A stretch of DNA of 22,920 nucleotides from Bacillota bacterium (GTDB taxonomy: Bacteria > Bacillota > Clostridia > Lachnospirales > Lachnospiraceae), in the NCBI GenBank assembly GCA_023439505.1, contig JAEXNR010000065.1, positions 1 through 22,920 on the forward strand, written 5' to 3'. A model generated the notes under the pieces. That model had not been told where the DNA came from and did no database searches. It saw only the letters and a program-made list of their open reading frames with translations. How positions within the stretch are numbered: the first letter of the stretch is position 1; each line of letters opens with the position of its first letter. A program made the position numbers and the translations under genes. Positions 7,684-16,084 of the stretch are shown piece after piece.

Positions 7684-8496
7684 ATGCCAGATATCAAACA
7701 AGAACTTGCTAAGAAAGCTGAAAAGCAAGAGGTTAAAATTACAAAGAACATGAGCATAGCCGATATGATTAAAGCTCTGGAACCAGAAATCAAAAAAGCA
7801 CTACCCTCTGTAATAACTCCAGAACGCTTTACCAGAATGGCATTATCTGCACTGAATACTACTCCCAAATTATCAGAATGTAGCCAGATAAGCTTTTTAG
7901 CCGCACTAATGAATGCTGCACAACTGGGATTAGAGCCGAATACTCCGCTAGGGCAAGCTTATCTTATCCCTTATAATAACAAAGGAAAATTGGAATGTCA
8001 GTTCCAGATCGGATTTAAAGGAATGATTGACCTTGTGTATCGGAATGAACAGGTTCAATCCATACAAGCCCAATGTGTTTATGCCAATGATATATTTGAG
8101 TATGAGCTTGGGTTGAATGCAAAGCTGATACATAAACCAGCTCTCAAGGATCGTGGAGAGCTGGTTTTAGTTTATGCCTTATTCAAGCTTGATAATAATG
8201 GTTTTGCATTTGAGGTAATGAGCAAAGAAGATATTGATACCCATGCATTACGGTATTCCAAAGGCTTCTCTTCTTCCTACAGCCCATGGAAAACAAACTA
8301 TGAGGAAATGGCTAAGAAAACGGTAATCAAAAAGGTGTTGAAATATGCTCCGTTAAAGACTGATTTTCTTCGTGCGGTAGAAACAGATGAGTCTATAAAG
8401 TCTGAAATAGCCGTTGATATGACAGAAGTCAAAAGTGAACTGATTGATAGCGATTTCAATATCGTAGATGCAGATACTAACAATATTACAGAATAG
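7684..8496 (+). CDS. recT: RecT-family single-strand annealing recombinase
   Basis: This 270-aa protein matches RecT in length and order of features. It has an N-terminal region with MIKALEPEIKKALPSVITPERFTRMAL, the conserved SFLAALMNAAQLGLEPNTP and GQAYLIPYNNKGK stretches, FQIGFKGMIDLVYRN, and a PWKTNYEEMAKKTVIKK segment. RecT-type annealases bind ssDNA and pair complementary strands, here with ends produced by the YqaJ nuclease upstream. The start has AAGGAGATCTCAT before it. The C-terminal 40 residues are acidic, as often seen in such annealases. DUF5688 follows after 29 bp in the same direction. Function in element recombination or repair during replication is well supported by family and pairing. 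Confidence 0.94.
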   Translation: MPDIKQELAKKAEKQEVKITKNMSIADMIKALEPEIKKALPSVITPERFTRMALSALNTTPKLSECSQISFLAALMNAAQLGLEPNTPLGQAYLIPYNNKGKLECQFQIGFKGMIDLVYRNEQVQSIQAQCVYANDIFEYELGLNAKLIHKPALKDRGELVLVYALFKLDNNGFAFEVMSKEDIDTHALRYSKGFSSSYSPWKTNYEEMAKKTVIKKVLKYAPLKTDFLRAVETDESIKSEIAVDMTEVKSELIDSDFNIVDADTNNITE

Positions 8497-8525
8497 TGAT
8501 TAATTCATAGAAGGGAGTTATTACG

Positions 8526-9467
8526 ATGCAATTTGAGCAATTTATAGAAATAGTTAAAAATGAGGTTAAGCTATTAGTAGGTAATGAATATAGCGTTTCG
8601 GTCAACTGTGTTCTGAAAATCAACAGAAAGCTCCAAGGATTATCCGTTCGATATCCAGGTACATCATTTGCTCCATCCATCTATCTGGAGGATTATTTTA
8701 CAGAATATCAAAACGGTAAGGGTATTAGGCAGATTGCCAAAGAAATTATTGATGTATTAAACCGTAGAAAATCAGATATCAGTATTAACCCAGACAATAT
8801 TATTAATTATAACTGGGCAAAACCACGTTTACGAGTTAAGTTAATTAACTATGACAGAAATACGGAACTGCTTCAATCTGTACCTTATGAAAAGATGCTT
8901 GATTTAGCCATTGTTCCATACATACTTCTTGCCAAAGGGGATGAAATCATGTCAATCACGGTAAATTATCAATTACTTAGTAAGTGGTGTGTGCAGCAGG
9001 ACGAGATGCTTAAAGCGGCTAAAGACAATACTTTGATTATAGAGCCAACTAAGGTTGATAAAATGACAGATTTCATTCTGCATATGATGCTGAAAGAACT
9101 GAATGATATGGAGGAAGATTGCAAAACTGATGAACGGGAAGAATTAATTAAAGCGATTGTCGGCAAAGATTCCGACAGATATGAAATGTATATACTGACA
9201 AATCAGGATAATCGGAATGGAGCATTTTCCGCACTTCAAATAGATACCTTGTCAGACCTGGCTGATGAAATAGAGACAGATAAATTATATATTCTTCCCA
9301 GCAGCATTCATGAAATGATTGCTGTACCAGCTTATGATATTAGTCCTAAAGATTTAAAAGAAATGGTTATGAGCGTTAATCGCAGTGAAGTATCTGAAGA
9401 AGATTTTCTTTCAGATATGGTATATCTGTTTGATAGAAAATCTATGTCAATCCAGATCACAGAATAA
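8526..9467 (+). CDS. DUF5688 family protein
   Basis: This 313-aa protein has the layout of DUF5688 proteins common in Lachnospiraceae mobile elements: an N-terminal helix followed by a strand-rich part with RKLQGLSVRYPGTSFAPSIY, a central QSVPYEKMLDLAIVPYI segment, and a C-terminal half with NRNGAFSALQIDTLSDLADE and YILPSSIHEMI. No catalytic motif is evident and the function of the family is unknown. The start has GAAGGGAG at a suitable distance. It is the last gene of the DUF932-RadC-YqaJ-RecT cassette and is followed by a strong terminator, so it probably shares expression with the recombination genes. Confidence 0.8.
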   Translation: MQFEQFIEIVKNEVKLLVGNEYSVSVNCVLKINRKLQGLSVRYPGTSFAPSIYLEDYFTEYQNGKGIRQIAKEIIDVLNRRKSDISINPDNIINYNWAKPRLRVKLINYDRNTELLQSVPYEKMLDLAIVPYILLAKGDEIMSITVNYQLLSKWCVQQDEMLKAAKDNTLIIEPTKVDKMTDFILHMMLKELNDMEEDCKTDEREELIKAIVGKDSDRYEMYILTNQDNRNGAFSALQIDTLSDLADEIETDKLYILPSSIHEMIAVPAYDISPKDLKEMVMSVNRSEVSEEDFLSDMVYLFDRKSMSIQITE

Positions 9468-9477
9468 CAAAAAGAAA

Positions 9478-9518
9478 TAAAGATTTATAGGAGCAATTTC
9501 TATAAATCTTTATTTTTT
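9478..9518 (+). terminator. Intrinsic terminator of the recombination cassette
   Basis: A 13-bp stem, TAAAGATTTATAG (9478-9490) paired with CTATAAATCTTTA (9500-9512), has a 9-nt loop and is followed by TTTTTT. It lies ten bases after the DUF5688 stop codon and closes the rightward cassette before the leftward excisionase/XRE pair. Confidence 0.85.
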
Positions 9519-9569
9519 AGGTAAATAGTCTGGTAGATTCTATTTTTTAATTCTTTTATTACTTCTGAA

Positions 9570-9746
9570 TTATCTCTTATCGAGAAAACTGATAAGATCG
9601 AGCTTTTTTATTCTCCATATCTTAATTCCAATCCGAAATGCAGGTAACATTCCGGAATGAATTAAATCATATAAAAGATTTCGTGATATACCCAGTATCT
9701 CCATAGTTTCATTTATTGTTAGTACATCAGGATATTCTTCAAGCAT
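9570..9746 (-). CDS. Second small excisionase-type HTH protein
   Basis: A 58-aa protein is encoded from ATG at 9746 to TAA at 9570. It reads MLEEYPDVLTINETMEILG, then SRNLLYDLIHSGMLPAFRIG, then KIWRIKKLDLISFLDKR. This is a minimal HTH_17 excisionase-type domain: helix-turn-helix, a wing with the F-R-I-G turn, and a closing helix. AAAGGGGG precedes the start. It sits downstream of, and on the same strand as, the XRE repressor gene, 160 bp away, and ends about 50 bp from the terminator of the opposing recombination cassette. It is distinct from the excisionase-type protein at 285-506 (different residues throughout). A role as directionality factor or small regulator is inferred from the fold. 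Its shortness makes it easy for automatic annotation to miss. Confidence 0.85.
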   Translation of the reverse strand: MLEEYPDVLTINETMEILGISRNLLYDLIHSGMLPAFRIGIKIWRIKKLDLISFLDKR

Positions 9747-9906
9747 AGGTTATCCCCCTTTTCGCTCTTTTAATTAATTGTTGCATTTTATTATAATTTT
9801 CAATATTTTATTGCTTCTGAATAACAAATTCATACAAAAACAGCACCAATTCTTTCATCCAATAAATCAAAGAATTGATGCCATTATTAGTAATAATATA
9901 GAATGA
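9747..9906. other. Intergenic region with a 9-bp dyad
   Basis: This 160-bp, very AT-rich region lies between the two leftward regulatory genes. The only structure seen is CAATTCTTT (9847-9855) paired with AAAGAATTG (9869-9877), shortly after the XRE stop codon on the minus strand. It lacks a T-run, so a terminator role is weak; an operator or mRNA-end hairpin is possible. Confidence 0.35.
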
Positions 9907-10242
9907 TTATAATTTATCTACCACATCTGATAATGCTTTTAAAATAGTAATGAAACGGTCATAACCTTTGACTCCCTTTTTCTTTGCGTTATTTATTATG
10001 CTGATAAGTACCGGATCATTGGATGGAAGTATATCCATAAGCACATAATCCGTACTTACTTCTAAAGTAGTACATAAAGAAACCAGAGTTTCAACGGATA
10101 GCTTTCGGGTTCCTCTTTCTATATGACCTAAATAAGAAGTTGAAATATTGCACAATTCTGAAAGCTGTTCTTGCGACAAATGCTTATCAAGACGTGCCTG
10201 TCTTATTTTACTTCCAATCTTTATATAATCTATTTCGTCCAT
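9907..10242 (-). CDS. XRE-family transcriptional repressor
   Basis: This 111-aa protein has an N-terminal Cro/CI-type HTH at residues 8-62 (IGSKIRQARLDKHLSQEQLSE, then ISTSYLGHIERGTRKLS and LVSLCTTLEVSTDYVL). A short C-terminal helical part of about 45 residues probably dimerises. There is no peptidase domain, so it is not a self-cleaving CI. It is likely the island's master repressor: its ATG is 13 bp from a 10-bp inverted repeat (10255-10264/10279-10288), and a small excisionase-type gene follows on the same strand. The divergent LRAT-rhomboid cassette begins 300 bp away and may be under the same control. No clear Shine-Dalgarno is seen; a GAGGGC stretch lies before the ATG. The family call is firm, the target assignment is inference. 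Confidence 0.9.
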   Translation of the reverse strand: MDEIDYIKIGSKIRQARLDKHLSQEQLSELCNISTSYLGHIERGTRKLSVETLVSLCTTLEVSTDYVLMDILPSNDPVLISIINNAKKKGVKGYDRFITILKALSDVVDKL

Positions 10243-10254
10243 GGCTCAGCCCTC

Positions 10255-10288
10255 GTTTCTCATAATAAACTAATTTTATATGAGAAAC
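10255..10288. promoter_or_regulatory. Operator-like dyad upstream of the XRE gene
   Basis: GTTTCTCATA (10255-10264) and TATGAGAAAC (10279-10288) form a perfect 10-bp inverted repeat with 14 bp between arms. Arm centres are 24 bp apart, about two helical turns and more. Its position just upstream of the repressor start is as expected for autoregulation by a Cro/CI-type dimer or tetramer. Confidence 0.6.
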
Positions 10289-10370
10289 CTTGTATAAATA
10301 ACTGACTGTAAGAAGCAATTATTGACTATTAGAATTATATGGAATATAATTTTTTTATTGTCGGAATTTG

Positions 10371-10406
10371 AAAAATAATCACCAAAAATAATCACCGAAA
10401 AATAAT
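10371..10406. repeat. Tandem 13-bp AT repeats upstream of the LRAT gene
   Basis: AAAAATAATCACC occurs twice in direct abutment (10371-10383 and 10384-10396), followed after one base by a partial copy, AAAAATAAT (10398-10406). These lie in the 300-bp gene-free region between the divergent XRE and LRAT genes, where the LRAT promoter must be. They could be regulator sites or replication slippage. The rest of this region (10289-10370 and 10407-10543) shows no gene and no other structure. Confidence 0.6.
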
Positions 10407-10543
10407 TTATGCAAAAATACTGGCAATAAGTTTTTGTGAAATACTCAATATGGTTTATCACTATTCATTCTAGGTTAAAGCGTCTGCCATTCTCCTAGAT
10501 TTATATATTATTTCTTTATAAATCAAAGAAGGAGCGTATTTAA

Positions 10544-10903
10544 ATGAATGAATTCGAACAAGGAGACCATATCATGGTTGAACGGCTGATTTATCAGCAT
10601 CATGGAGTGTATGTAGGTGATGATATGGTAATACACTACACCCAAGACGGAGTAAAATTATCGTCTTTGGAAGAATTCTCGAAAGGATGGAGAGTGATTC
10701 GATATGAACATTCCAACATGCTTCCACGAGATGAAATTGTAAAAAGAGCTTATGAAAGGCTGGGTGAGGATGAATATAATATTATAACAAAAAACTGCGA
10801 GCATTTTACCTGCTACTGTTGTATTGGAAAAAGAGTTTCAAAACAGGTATTATTTCATGCAACATCAATTCTGGGATCGTTAATCAGCAAATTATACGAA
10901 TAA
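10544..10903 (+). CDS. LRAT/NlpC-P60-like acyltransferase-fold protein
   Basis: This 119-aa protein carries the LRAT (lecithin:retinol acyltransferase, NC-domain) signature. H20 lies in HHGVYVGDD, H31 in VIHYT, and C85 in N-C-E-H-F, giving the permuted Cys-His-His set of this branch of the NlpC/P60 superfamily. Bacterial members are thought to act on lipids or acyl groups; most are uncharacterised. Residues 100-119 form a hydrophobic helix that may associate with membrane, which suits a lipid substrate. AAGGAG precedes the ATG at 10544. The rhomboid protease gene starts 52 bp downstream on the same strand, then a small membrane protein, making a membrane-directed cassette. Substrate cannot be inferred. 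A defence or lipid-modifying role is speculation. Confidence 0.85.
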   Translation: MNEFEQGDHIMVERLIYQHHGVYVGDDMVIHYTQDGVKLSSLEEFSKGWRVIRYEHSNMLPRDEIVKRAYERLGEDEYNIITKNCEHFTCYCCIGKRVSKQVLFHATSILGSLISKLYE

Positions 10904-10955
10904 TTTAAAGTATTTTATATTGGCATGCAAATAACTTAGATGGAGGATATTCTAA

Positions 10956-12410
10956 ATGAAAAACACGAAAGATAGACAGCATAATTTAATAACTATCATT
11001 CTGATTGCAATAAATATCATTGCTTATATTATAACTTCTACTAACGGGGATATGAAAGATACAGAATATTTAGTTTCATGCGGCGGTAATTACTGGACTT
11101 TGACCTTCTCTGGTGAGTGGACTAGATTGATATATTCCATGTTTATTCATAGTGGACTAATACATTTATTATCAAATATGATTGTACTGTATTTTATAGG
11201 GACGATTTTAGAAACAACTGTCGGAAAATTCAAGTATTTAATAATATACTTTAGTTCAGGAATCATAGGAGGCGCTTTAGGTGCCTATTTGAATATGATA
11301 TTTGACCGTCATATAGTATCAGTAGGTGCTTCCGGAGCAATTTATGGAATTATGGCAGCTGCTTTTTTATTAGAATATAAGACTGGAAAAGAGAAACTAA
11401 GTACTGTAATTATTGCGCCTATTGTCTATGCAATCTTTACTTTTGCAATCGGAGTTGATCTTCTAGGACATATTTTCGGCTCAATAATAGGAAGCATTAT
11501 AGGATTATTTCTAATAAGAAAAAAAGATTTATTTGAATTGGATGGAGAGATTATGCCCGTAAAGGATAAATCTATCGCTCATAAAATCAAGAACATATTG
11601 TTCAGTATAGCGGTAATAATTGTAATGATAATTCTTGTGAAAAATTTTATAGAGATAGGAAATAATACAAAGATTGATAAAATAATGACCAATAAATATG
11701 TAGAGCAAGTATATAACGGTCAGCCTGATGGATATAATCAAACTTATGGCGAAGCCTTTAATAGCTTCTTTTCTGAACCCGAATGGGATCATTTTACTTC
11801 AGATGATAATAAAGAAGTAGTTGAATTTACCGGAAAATGTTTATATGAAAATCAGGAAGTAGAAGCATATCTACAATTTGCAATAATCGATGAAAAATCA
11901 TTTTCACTTTCCTATTTAGCCTTTGAAGGAAATGCACAAACATATCCGACAATGGAAGCTCTTATTAATGCAGCATTTCAACAAAACGAATTAGATTCTA
12001 ACGAAGATGCAGGAACTACAGGGGCACCAACACAAAACGCAGAACCTTCAGCAATACCAACACAGGCAGTAGAAGTTTCAATAACACCAACTGAAGAAGT
12101 AAAATCTTCATCAATTGATTGGGAAGGTACATATTCAAATGAAACAGGTGAAATTAAAATTAAGCAATTGAAGGATAACAAGTTAGAATTTACTATAAAT
12201 GTAGTTTATGGTCAAAATTGTGGGAATATCGAGGGAGGAATAGCAAATATCCAAGAGGATAAATCTACAGCAGTATTTCAAGGAGATAATGGTTTTGAAT
12301 TATATCTATCGTGGACGGATTCAGAATTAAGTATATTAGAAAAAAATGATAATGGCAATCCGTATGCTGGTATGGATGTCACATTTGATGGAACATACTC
12401 GAAATATTGA
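10956..12410 (+). CDS. Rhomboid intramembrane serine protease with extracellular tail
   Basis: This 484-aa protein has an N-terminal rhomboid domain (about residues 10-190) with six membrane helices. The catalytic serine S126 is in GASGAIYG, the catalytic histidine H172 in LLGHIFGSIIG, and the family's H65-x4-H70-LLSN74 helix is present, so the protease should be active. A seventh membrane helix at about 212-230 is followed by a tail of about 250 residues: a folded part (about 240-335), a Thr/Pro/Ala/Glu-rich linker (about 345-385), and a strand-rich C-terminal domain ending DVTFDGTYSKY. This large C-terminal extension is unusual for a bacterial rhomboid and could recruit or sense a substrate on the far side of the membrane. 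The start has TGGAGG before it. Confidence 0.9.
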   Translation: MKNTKDRQHNLITIILIAINIIAYIITSTNGDMKDTEYLVSCGGNYWTLTFSGEWTRLIYSMFIHSGLIHLLSNMIVLYFIGTILETTVGKFKYLIIYFSSGIIGGALGAYLNMIFDRHIVSVGASGAIYGIMAAAFLLEYKTGKEKLSTVIIAPIVYAIFTFAIGVDLLGHIFGSIIGSIIGLFLIRKKDLFELDGEIMPVKDKSIAHKIKNILFSIAVIIVMIILVKNFIEIGNNTKIDKIMTNKYVEQVYNGQPDGYNQTYGEAFNSFFSEPEWDHFTSDDNKEVVEFTGKCLYENQEVEAYLQFAIIDEKSFSLSYLAFEGNAQTYPTMEALINAAFQQNELDSNEDAGTTGAPTQNAEPSAIPTQAVEVSITPTEEVKSSSIDWEGTYSNETGEIKIKQLKDNKLEFTINVVYGQNCGNIEGGIANIQEDKSTAVFQGDNGFELYLSWTDSELSILEKNDNGNPYAGMDVTFDGTYSKY

Positions 12411-12490
12411 TTCATTTATCTTTCTTATCATTTATAAACCACTATAGAATCAATACTTTTTAAAATACATCTACATTCTGGGAGGTTTTA

Positions 12491-13138
12491 ATGGAAATAC
12501 TATTCGGAATCGCTGGTATTGCTTTTTACGCATGGGAGTACTATGCAATGAATAAATACTGGTATTCAAAAAGAAATTATATTGTATTTGATAGCGGAAA
12601 ATTCTTTGCCCGTAAGCTCTTTATTTCAATATTTATCGGTTGGATATTTATAATTATACAAATACTAGAAGTTCTATATCATTGGTTGTGTCGAATAATT
12701 GAAAAACAACCCGGAAGTGTAAAGAAACAGAAGAAAAGGAAAAGAAATGCCAAACCTCAAAATATTCAAAAAAGCAAAGATATGCCCATTTATAATCTTA
12801 ATAATTCAATATCAAGGAGTAAGAAACATAATGAGATGGGAAATGTTCATGTCGTTGATTTTAATGCACCTAATCGAACAAAATCAAATTACAAAAGTTC
12901 ACTAAGGAGATTTTTTCGTGGCATCTTTCTCATAATAAGGTGGTCGCTTTTTATGTTTTTAGCAATTATGACGTTGGGTTGCTTTCTAACCTCTATCATT
13001 TCCGGAATTGTTATGCTGGTATCAGCAACATTAATGTGTCCAGCAGTGAATAAATTAATAAAGTCAAAACTTCCAACATGGTTGCAAATGGCTTTATCCT
13101 TATTCATTTTCTGTATAGCGGCAGTATTATTAGCATAG
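12491..13138 (+). CDS. Small multi-pass membrane protein with basic cytoplasmic middle
   Basis: I do not recognise a family for this 215-aa protein. Hydrophobic segments are at about 1-18, 37-60, 139-178 (probably two helices around a short turn) and 196-215. Between the second and third lies a strongly basic hydrophilic stretch (KKQKKRKRNAKPQNIQKSK and SRSKKHNEMGN), expected to face the cytoplasm. GGGAGG precedes the ATG at 12491. The gene is 80 bp after the rhomboid gene on the same strand and is followed by a strong terminator, so LRAT, rhomboid and this gene may form one unit. It might be a rhomboid substrate or partner; that rests on position only. Confidence 0.6.
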   Translation: MEILFGIAGIAFYAWEYYAMNKYWYSKRNYIVFDSGKFFARKLFISIFIGWIFIIIQILEVLYHWLCRIIEKQPGSVKKQKKRKRNAKPQNIQKSKDMPIYNLNNSISRSKKHNEMGNVHVVDFNAPNRTKSNYKSSLRRFFRGIFLIIRWSLFMFLAIMTLGCFLTSIISGIVMLVSATLMCPAVNKLIKSKLPTWLQMALSLFIFCIAAVLLA

Positions 13139-13210
13139 TGCTACAGAGAATATACATAACGAACCTTATGCTATTTTGATTCTAATAAGAATATCTTTAG
13201 ATAAATTAGC

Positions 13211-13258
13211 AAAACAGAACTTCCAAAATAATAACATGCTTTGGAAGTCCTGTTTTTT
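13211..13258. terminator. Bidirectional terminator between membrane cassette and RM operon
   Basis: AAACAG-ACTTCCAAA pairs with TTTGGAAGT-CTGTTT (about 13212-13226 with 13239-13254), with a single-base imperfection in each arm and a 12-nt loop. T-runs flank both sides when read on either strand. It lies about 75 bp after the membrane-protein stop codon and about 145 bp before the 3' end of the opposing Res gene. Nothing else is seen in 13139-13401. Confidence 0.8.
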
Positions 13259-13401
13259 ATGAATATCATAATTTCTTTTTTCTGTTTAGCTCACTATCGG
13301 CAAAAAATCTTGTTTGAATATCTTTATTTCTTATCGGACGAAAACGGGTTGAAAGTGATTTGTGTTCAAAAGGTGATATTAAGTAGACCATATTGGAATT
13401 G

Positions 13402-16071
13402 TCATAATTTCTTGATAATATCCATAAATCTATCATGTGAATATGCGCCTTGGTAACCCGGTTCCTTTGATTGGAATACCATATAATAGCGGAACATCCT
13501 ATCGATCATCGAAGCCCATTTAGCTCCGGTTTCTGCTTTCGACTTTGACTCATCGTTATCTAAATAATCTCCCTTAGTTTCTACCAATAGAATTTTTCCA
13601 CTTGTTGTCATAACTATCAAATCTGGATAAGCAGTTACAGAACCATTTATGGCAAATCCTTTTCTGGAGATATTTCTATGCCACCATTTTATATTGTCTA
13701 ATGCAGATAACTCCCAAACAACTTTTCTTTCATACTCATTCATACTTTCTTCTTCGGCATATAATGATTTTGGAATGGATGAAATTGTACTTGTTGGAGT
13801 AATTGAAGATGGTAACTGATACTCTGGCATACATGTAATTATGTCCTGCTCTAACCAGTCAGAAAACACCTTATTCGCATGAATACCAAGTAAGTTCTTA
13901 ACCTTATCTTCTATTTTCTTAATATAAGGATATGGTGACTGTTCCAAATCTGTCAGTTGATCCTCAGTCATATTGTCTATTACTCTATCGACATATGCTC
14001 TCAATTCCCTATCATTAACGACATTAAATGAAGATAATTTCTTACAAATCAAATCCTTACAGTGGTGTAATTTTTTCTCACTGGGTTGTGCATCAAACCA
14101 TTCTTTCATATAGCTGCTGTCAAACCCTTGAAGTCTCCATGCTTTTGGAACTGCATCAGTAGAATCATCTACATCCACTTTAGCTAATTCTGCATCGACT
14201 GACGAAAAATCAATCTGTACATCTTTATCCTTTAATGTAAATCCCACATAAAGATTTTCTTTCTCCAGAAGAGAATACTCATGAGAAGAAAAAAGACTTG
14301 GTTCTGTTTCCATTACAAATTGCGGGAAGCGAATTGATGATGCTTCATTTATATAGGCATCATTCATTCTAAATATTTTCATCTTATCCCTCGCTTCTTG
14401 TGGCACTTCAGCCATATCAGATTCTTCGGCAGACTCCATCTCTTCCCAATAAACATTATTTTGCGAAACAGCAGTTTCAAGCATTTTATCTGCTGGAGAT
14501 GCAATATTTTTTTCATTATTGCTATTTCCCTTAATAGTGTTTTCTATATCTTGTATGACTGTAGATATCTGTTCTTTTATTTTATCAGTATTAATAACCG
14601 GAATTTCATCCTCACCTATCATAGAGTCCGTCTGATCAACAATATCTTCAACATGGATCTGAATAGGCTCTGCTATATTTTCTGCATTTTCCGGCTCTTC
14701 AACAGCATCTTCCACACGATAATCTTTACTACTAAAACCAGCACTATTTAGTCCAGTAACAACTTTATCAAGCGTCCCATAAAAGTCCTGGGATGAAGTA
14801 ATAACATATGAAAGATTTAATACATCTTTTTTATTAGCTTTGGCATAAGGAAGTCGAAGCACTCTTCCTAAAATCTGCTCTACATCAACTGTTGATGTTC
14901 GGTTAGCAACCGTTGCAAGAACGTATGCAAAAGGGCAATCCCATCCTTCTTTTAATGCATTTACCGTAATTATGTATCGAATAGGACATTCTTCTGATAA
15001 TAAATTGGTATTCTTAATTTCATCCTTATTAGCAGTCTTAATGGCAATCTGCTCTTCCGGTATTCCGATTTCAACTAATGTATTTTTTATTTTTTCATAA
15101 GTTGTACTATCGTCACTATTCTTTGGTTGAGCTTGAAATAATACGATTGGGCGGATATATCTGCCACTTTCCATCTGCTCCCTTTTTGCCTCGATTTCCA
15201 ACTTCATCCGTATGCTAATTGCACTTAAAAATACATCTTCTTGTGATTTTCTATTATATACAATGACCGGAAGTTTTACCATCTGCTCTTTTTTTAGCTG
15301 TCTTGCATCCACAAAGGAGATTATATTGCTTCCCTCCTTAGGTGTTGCTGTCAAATCAAGTACAAAAGACGGATTAAAATTATTAAGCATTTCTACACTC
15401 AACTTTGAAGTTGCATGATGGCTCTCATCAACGATTACAAGAGGATTAAGCATTCGAATAACCTGTATCAATGCTGTTTCATCTGTATCTTCTAATAACA
15501 TTTCAGAATTTACTCTATATCTTGTAAATGAAGCAAGGTTTCCGTTTTCTTGGTACGCTTTTCTTCCATCCTTTTTATTTGTGCGGAAAGAATCATAGCT
15601 TAACACAAATATAGATAACTGCTCATTAACCGAAGTTGGGTTAAAGTTCTGCCCATTTAATAACTGTGCCTTTGAATATACCTCTACGCGATTTTCGAAA
15701 TCCACATCAATCTTTTTTCTATAGGGGTGTTCTGGATTCATCAATGTACTTTGTGTCTGTGTTAGTATTGCATCGGATGGAACTAGCCAAACCACTGCCT
15801 TTGGATGTATATTTGGCATAGAATCAAAAATTGGTTTTATAGAATTAGCAGCCAAGTATGTTTTTCCACCACCAGTAGGTACTTTCATGCAAACATGTGG
15901 AACCCCGGTTATAACGGAATTATATAATGGCATCCCATTCATACCGACTACAACTCCCTTTTCTTCCCATAAATTGCGATATGCCTCTTTGATACTCTGC
16001 TTTTCTGTGAGCATTTCTAAGAAGCGTCGCAAGTCTTTTATTACATTTTTCTGATAATTCTTTAACTCCAT
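13402..16071 (-). CDS. res: Type III restriction enzyme, Res (helicase-nuclease) subunit
   Basis: This 889-aa protein is an SF2 helicase with a C-terminal nuclease, the standard Res layout. The Walker A motif is VPTGGGKT (64-71), the DEAD-type Walker B is DESHH (215-219), and DLTATPKE (motif III) lies at about 240. An arginine-finger motif with QILGRVLRLPYA lies near 400. A PD-(D/E)xK nuclease is visible as P816-D817 and E831-T-K833. Res translocates or diffuses after ATP use and cuts when two unmethylated sites are engaged, only in complex with Mod. The gene starts 13 bp after the mod stop codon. Its Shine-Dalgarno GAGGAG overlaps that stop, so the two are one translational unit. All catalytic motifs are intact, so a working system is likely. 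Confidence 0.93.
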   Translation of the reverse strand: MELKNYQKNVIKDLRRFLEMLTEKQSIKEAYRNLWEEKGVVVGMNGMPLYNSVITGVPHVCMKVPTGGGKTYLAANSIKPIFDSMPNIHPKAVVWLVPSDAILTQTQSTLMNPEHPYRKKIDVDFENRVEVYSKAQLLNGQNFNPTSVNEQLSIFVLSYDSFRTNKKDGRKAYQENGNLASFTRYRVNSEMLLEDTDETALIQVIRMLNPLVIVDESHHATSKLSVEMLNNFNPSFVLDLTATPKEGSNIISFVDARQLKKEQMVKLPVIVYNRKSQEDVFLSAISIRMKLEIEAKREQMESGRYIRPIVLFQAQPKNSDDSTTYEKIKNTLVEIGIPEEQIAIKTANKDEIKNTNLLSEECPIRYIITVNALKEGWDCPFAYVLATVANRTSTVDVEQILGRVLRLPYAKANKKDVLNLSYVITSSQDFYGTLDKVVTGLNSAGFSSKDYRVEDAVEEPENAENIAEPIQIHVEDIVDQTDSMIGEDEIPVINTDKIKEQISTVIQDIENTIKGNSNNEKNIASPADKMLETAVSQNNVYWEEMESAEESDMAEVPQEARDKMKIFRMNDAYINEASSIRFPQFVMETEPSLFSSHEYSLLEKENLYVGFTLKDKDVQIDFSSVDAELAKVDVDDSTDAVPKAWRLQGFDSSYMKEWFDAQPSEKKLHHCKDLICKKLSSFNVVNDRELRAYVDRVIDNMTEDQLTDLEQSPYPYIKKIEDKVKNLLGIHANKVFSDWLEQDIITCMPEYQLPSSITPTSTISSIPKSLYAEEESMNEYERKVVWELSALDNIKWWHRNISRKGFAINGSVTAYPDLIVMTTSGKILLVETKGDYLDNDESKSKAETGAKWASMIDRMFRYYMVFQSKEPGYQGAYSHDRFMDIIKKL

Positions 16072-16084
16072 ATTTAACGCTCCT

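Noticed and set aside
10276..10461. Leftward open frame in the XRE-LRAT intergenic region
   Set aside because: Low-complexity AT-rich translation across the tandem 13-mers, with no ribosome binding site and no domain.
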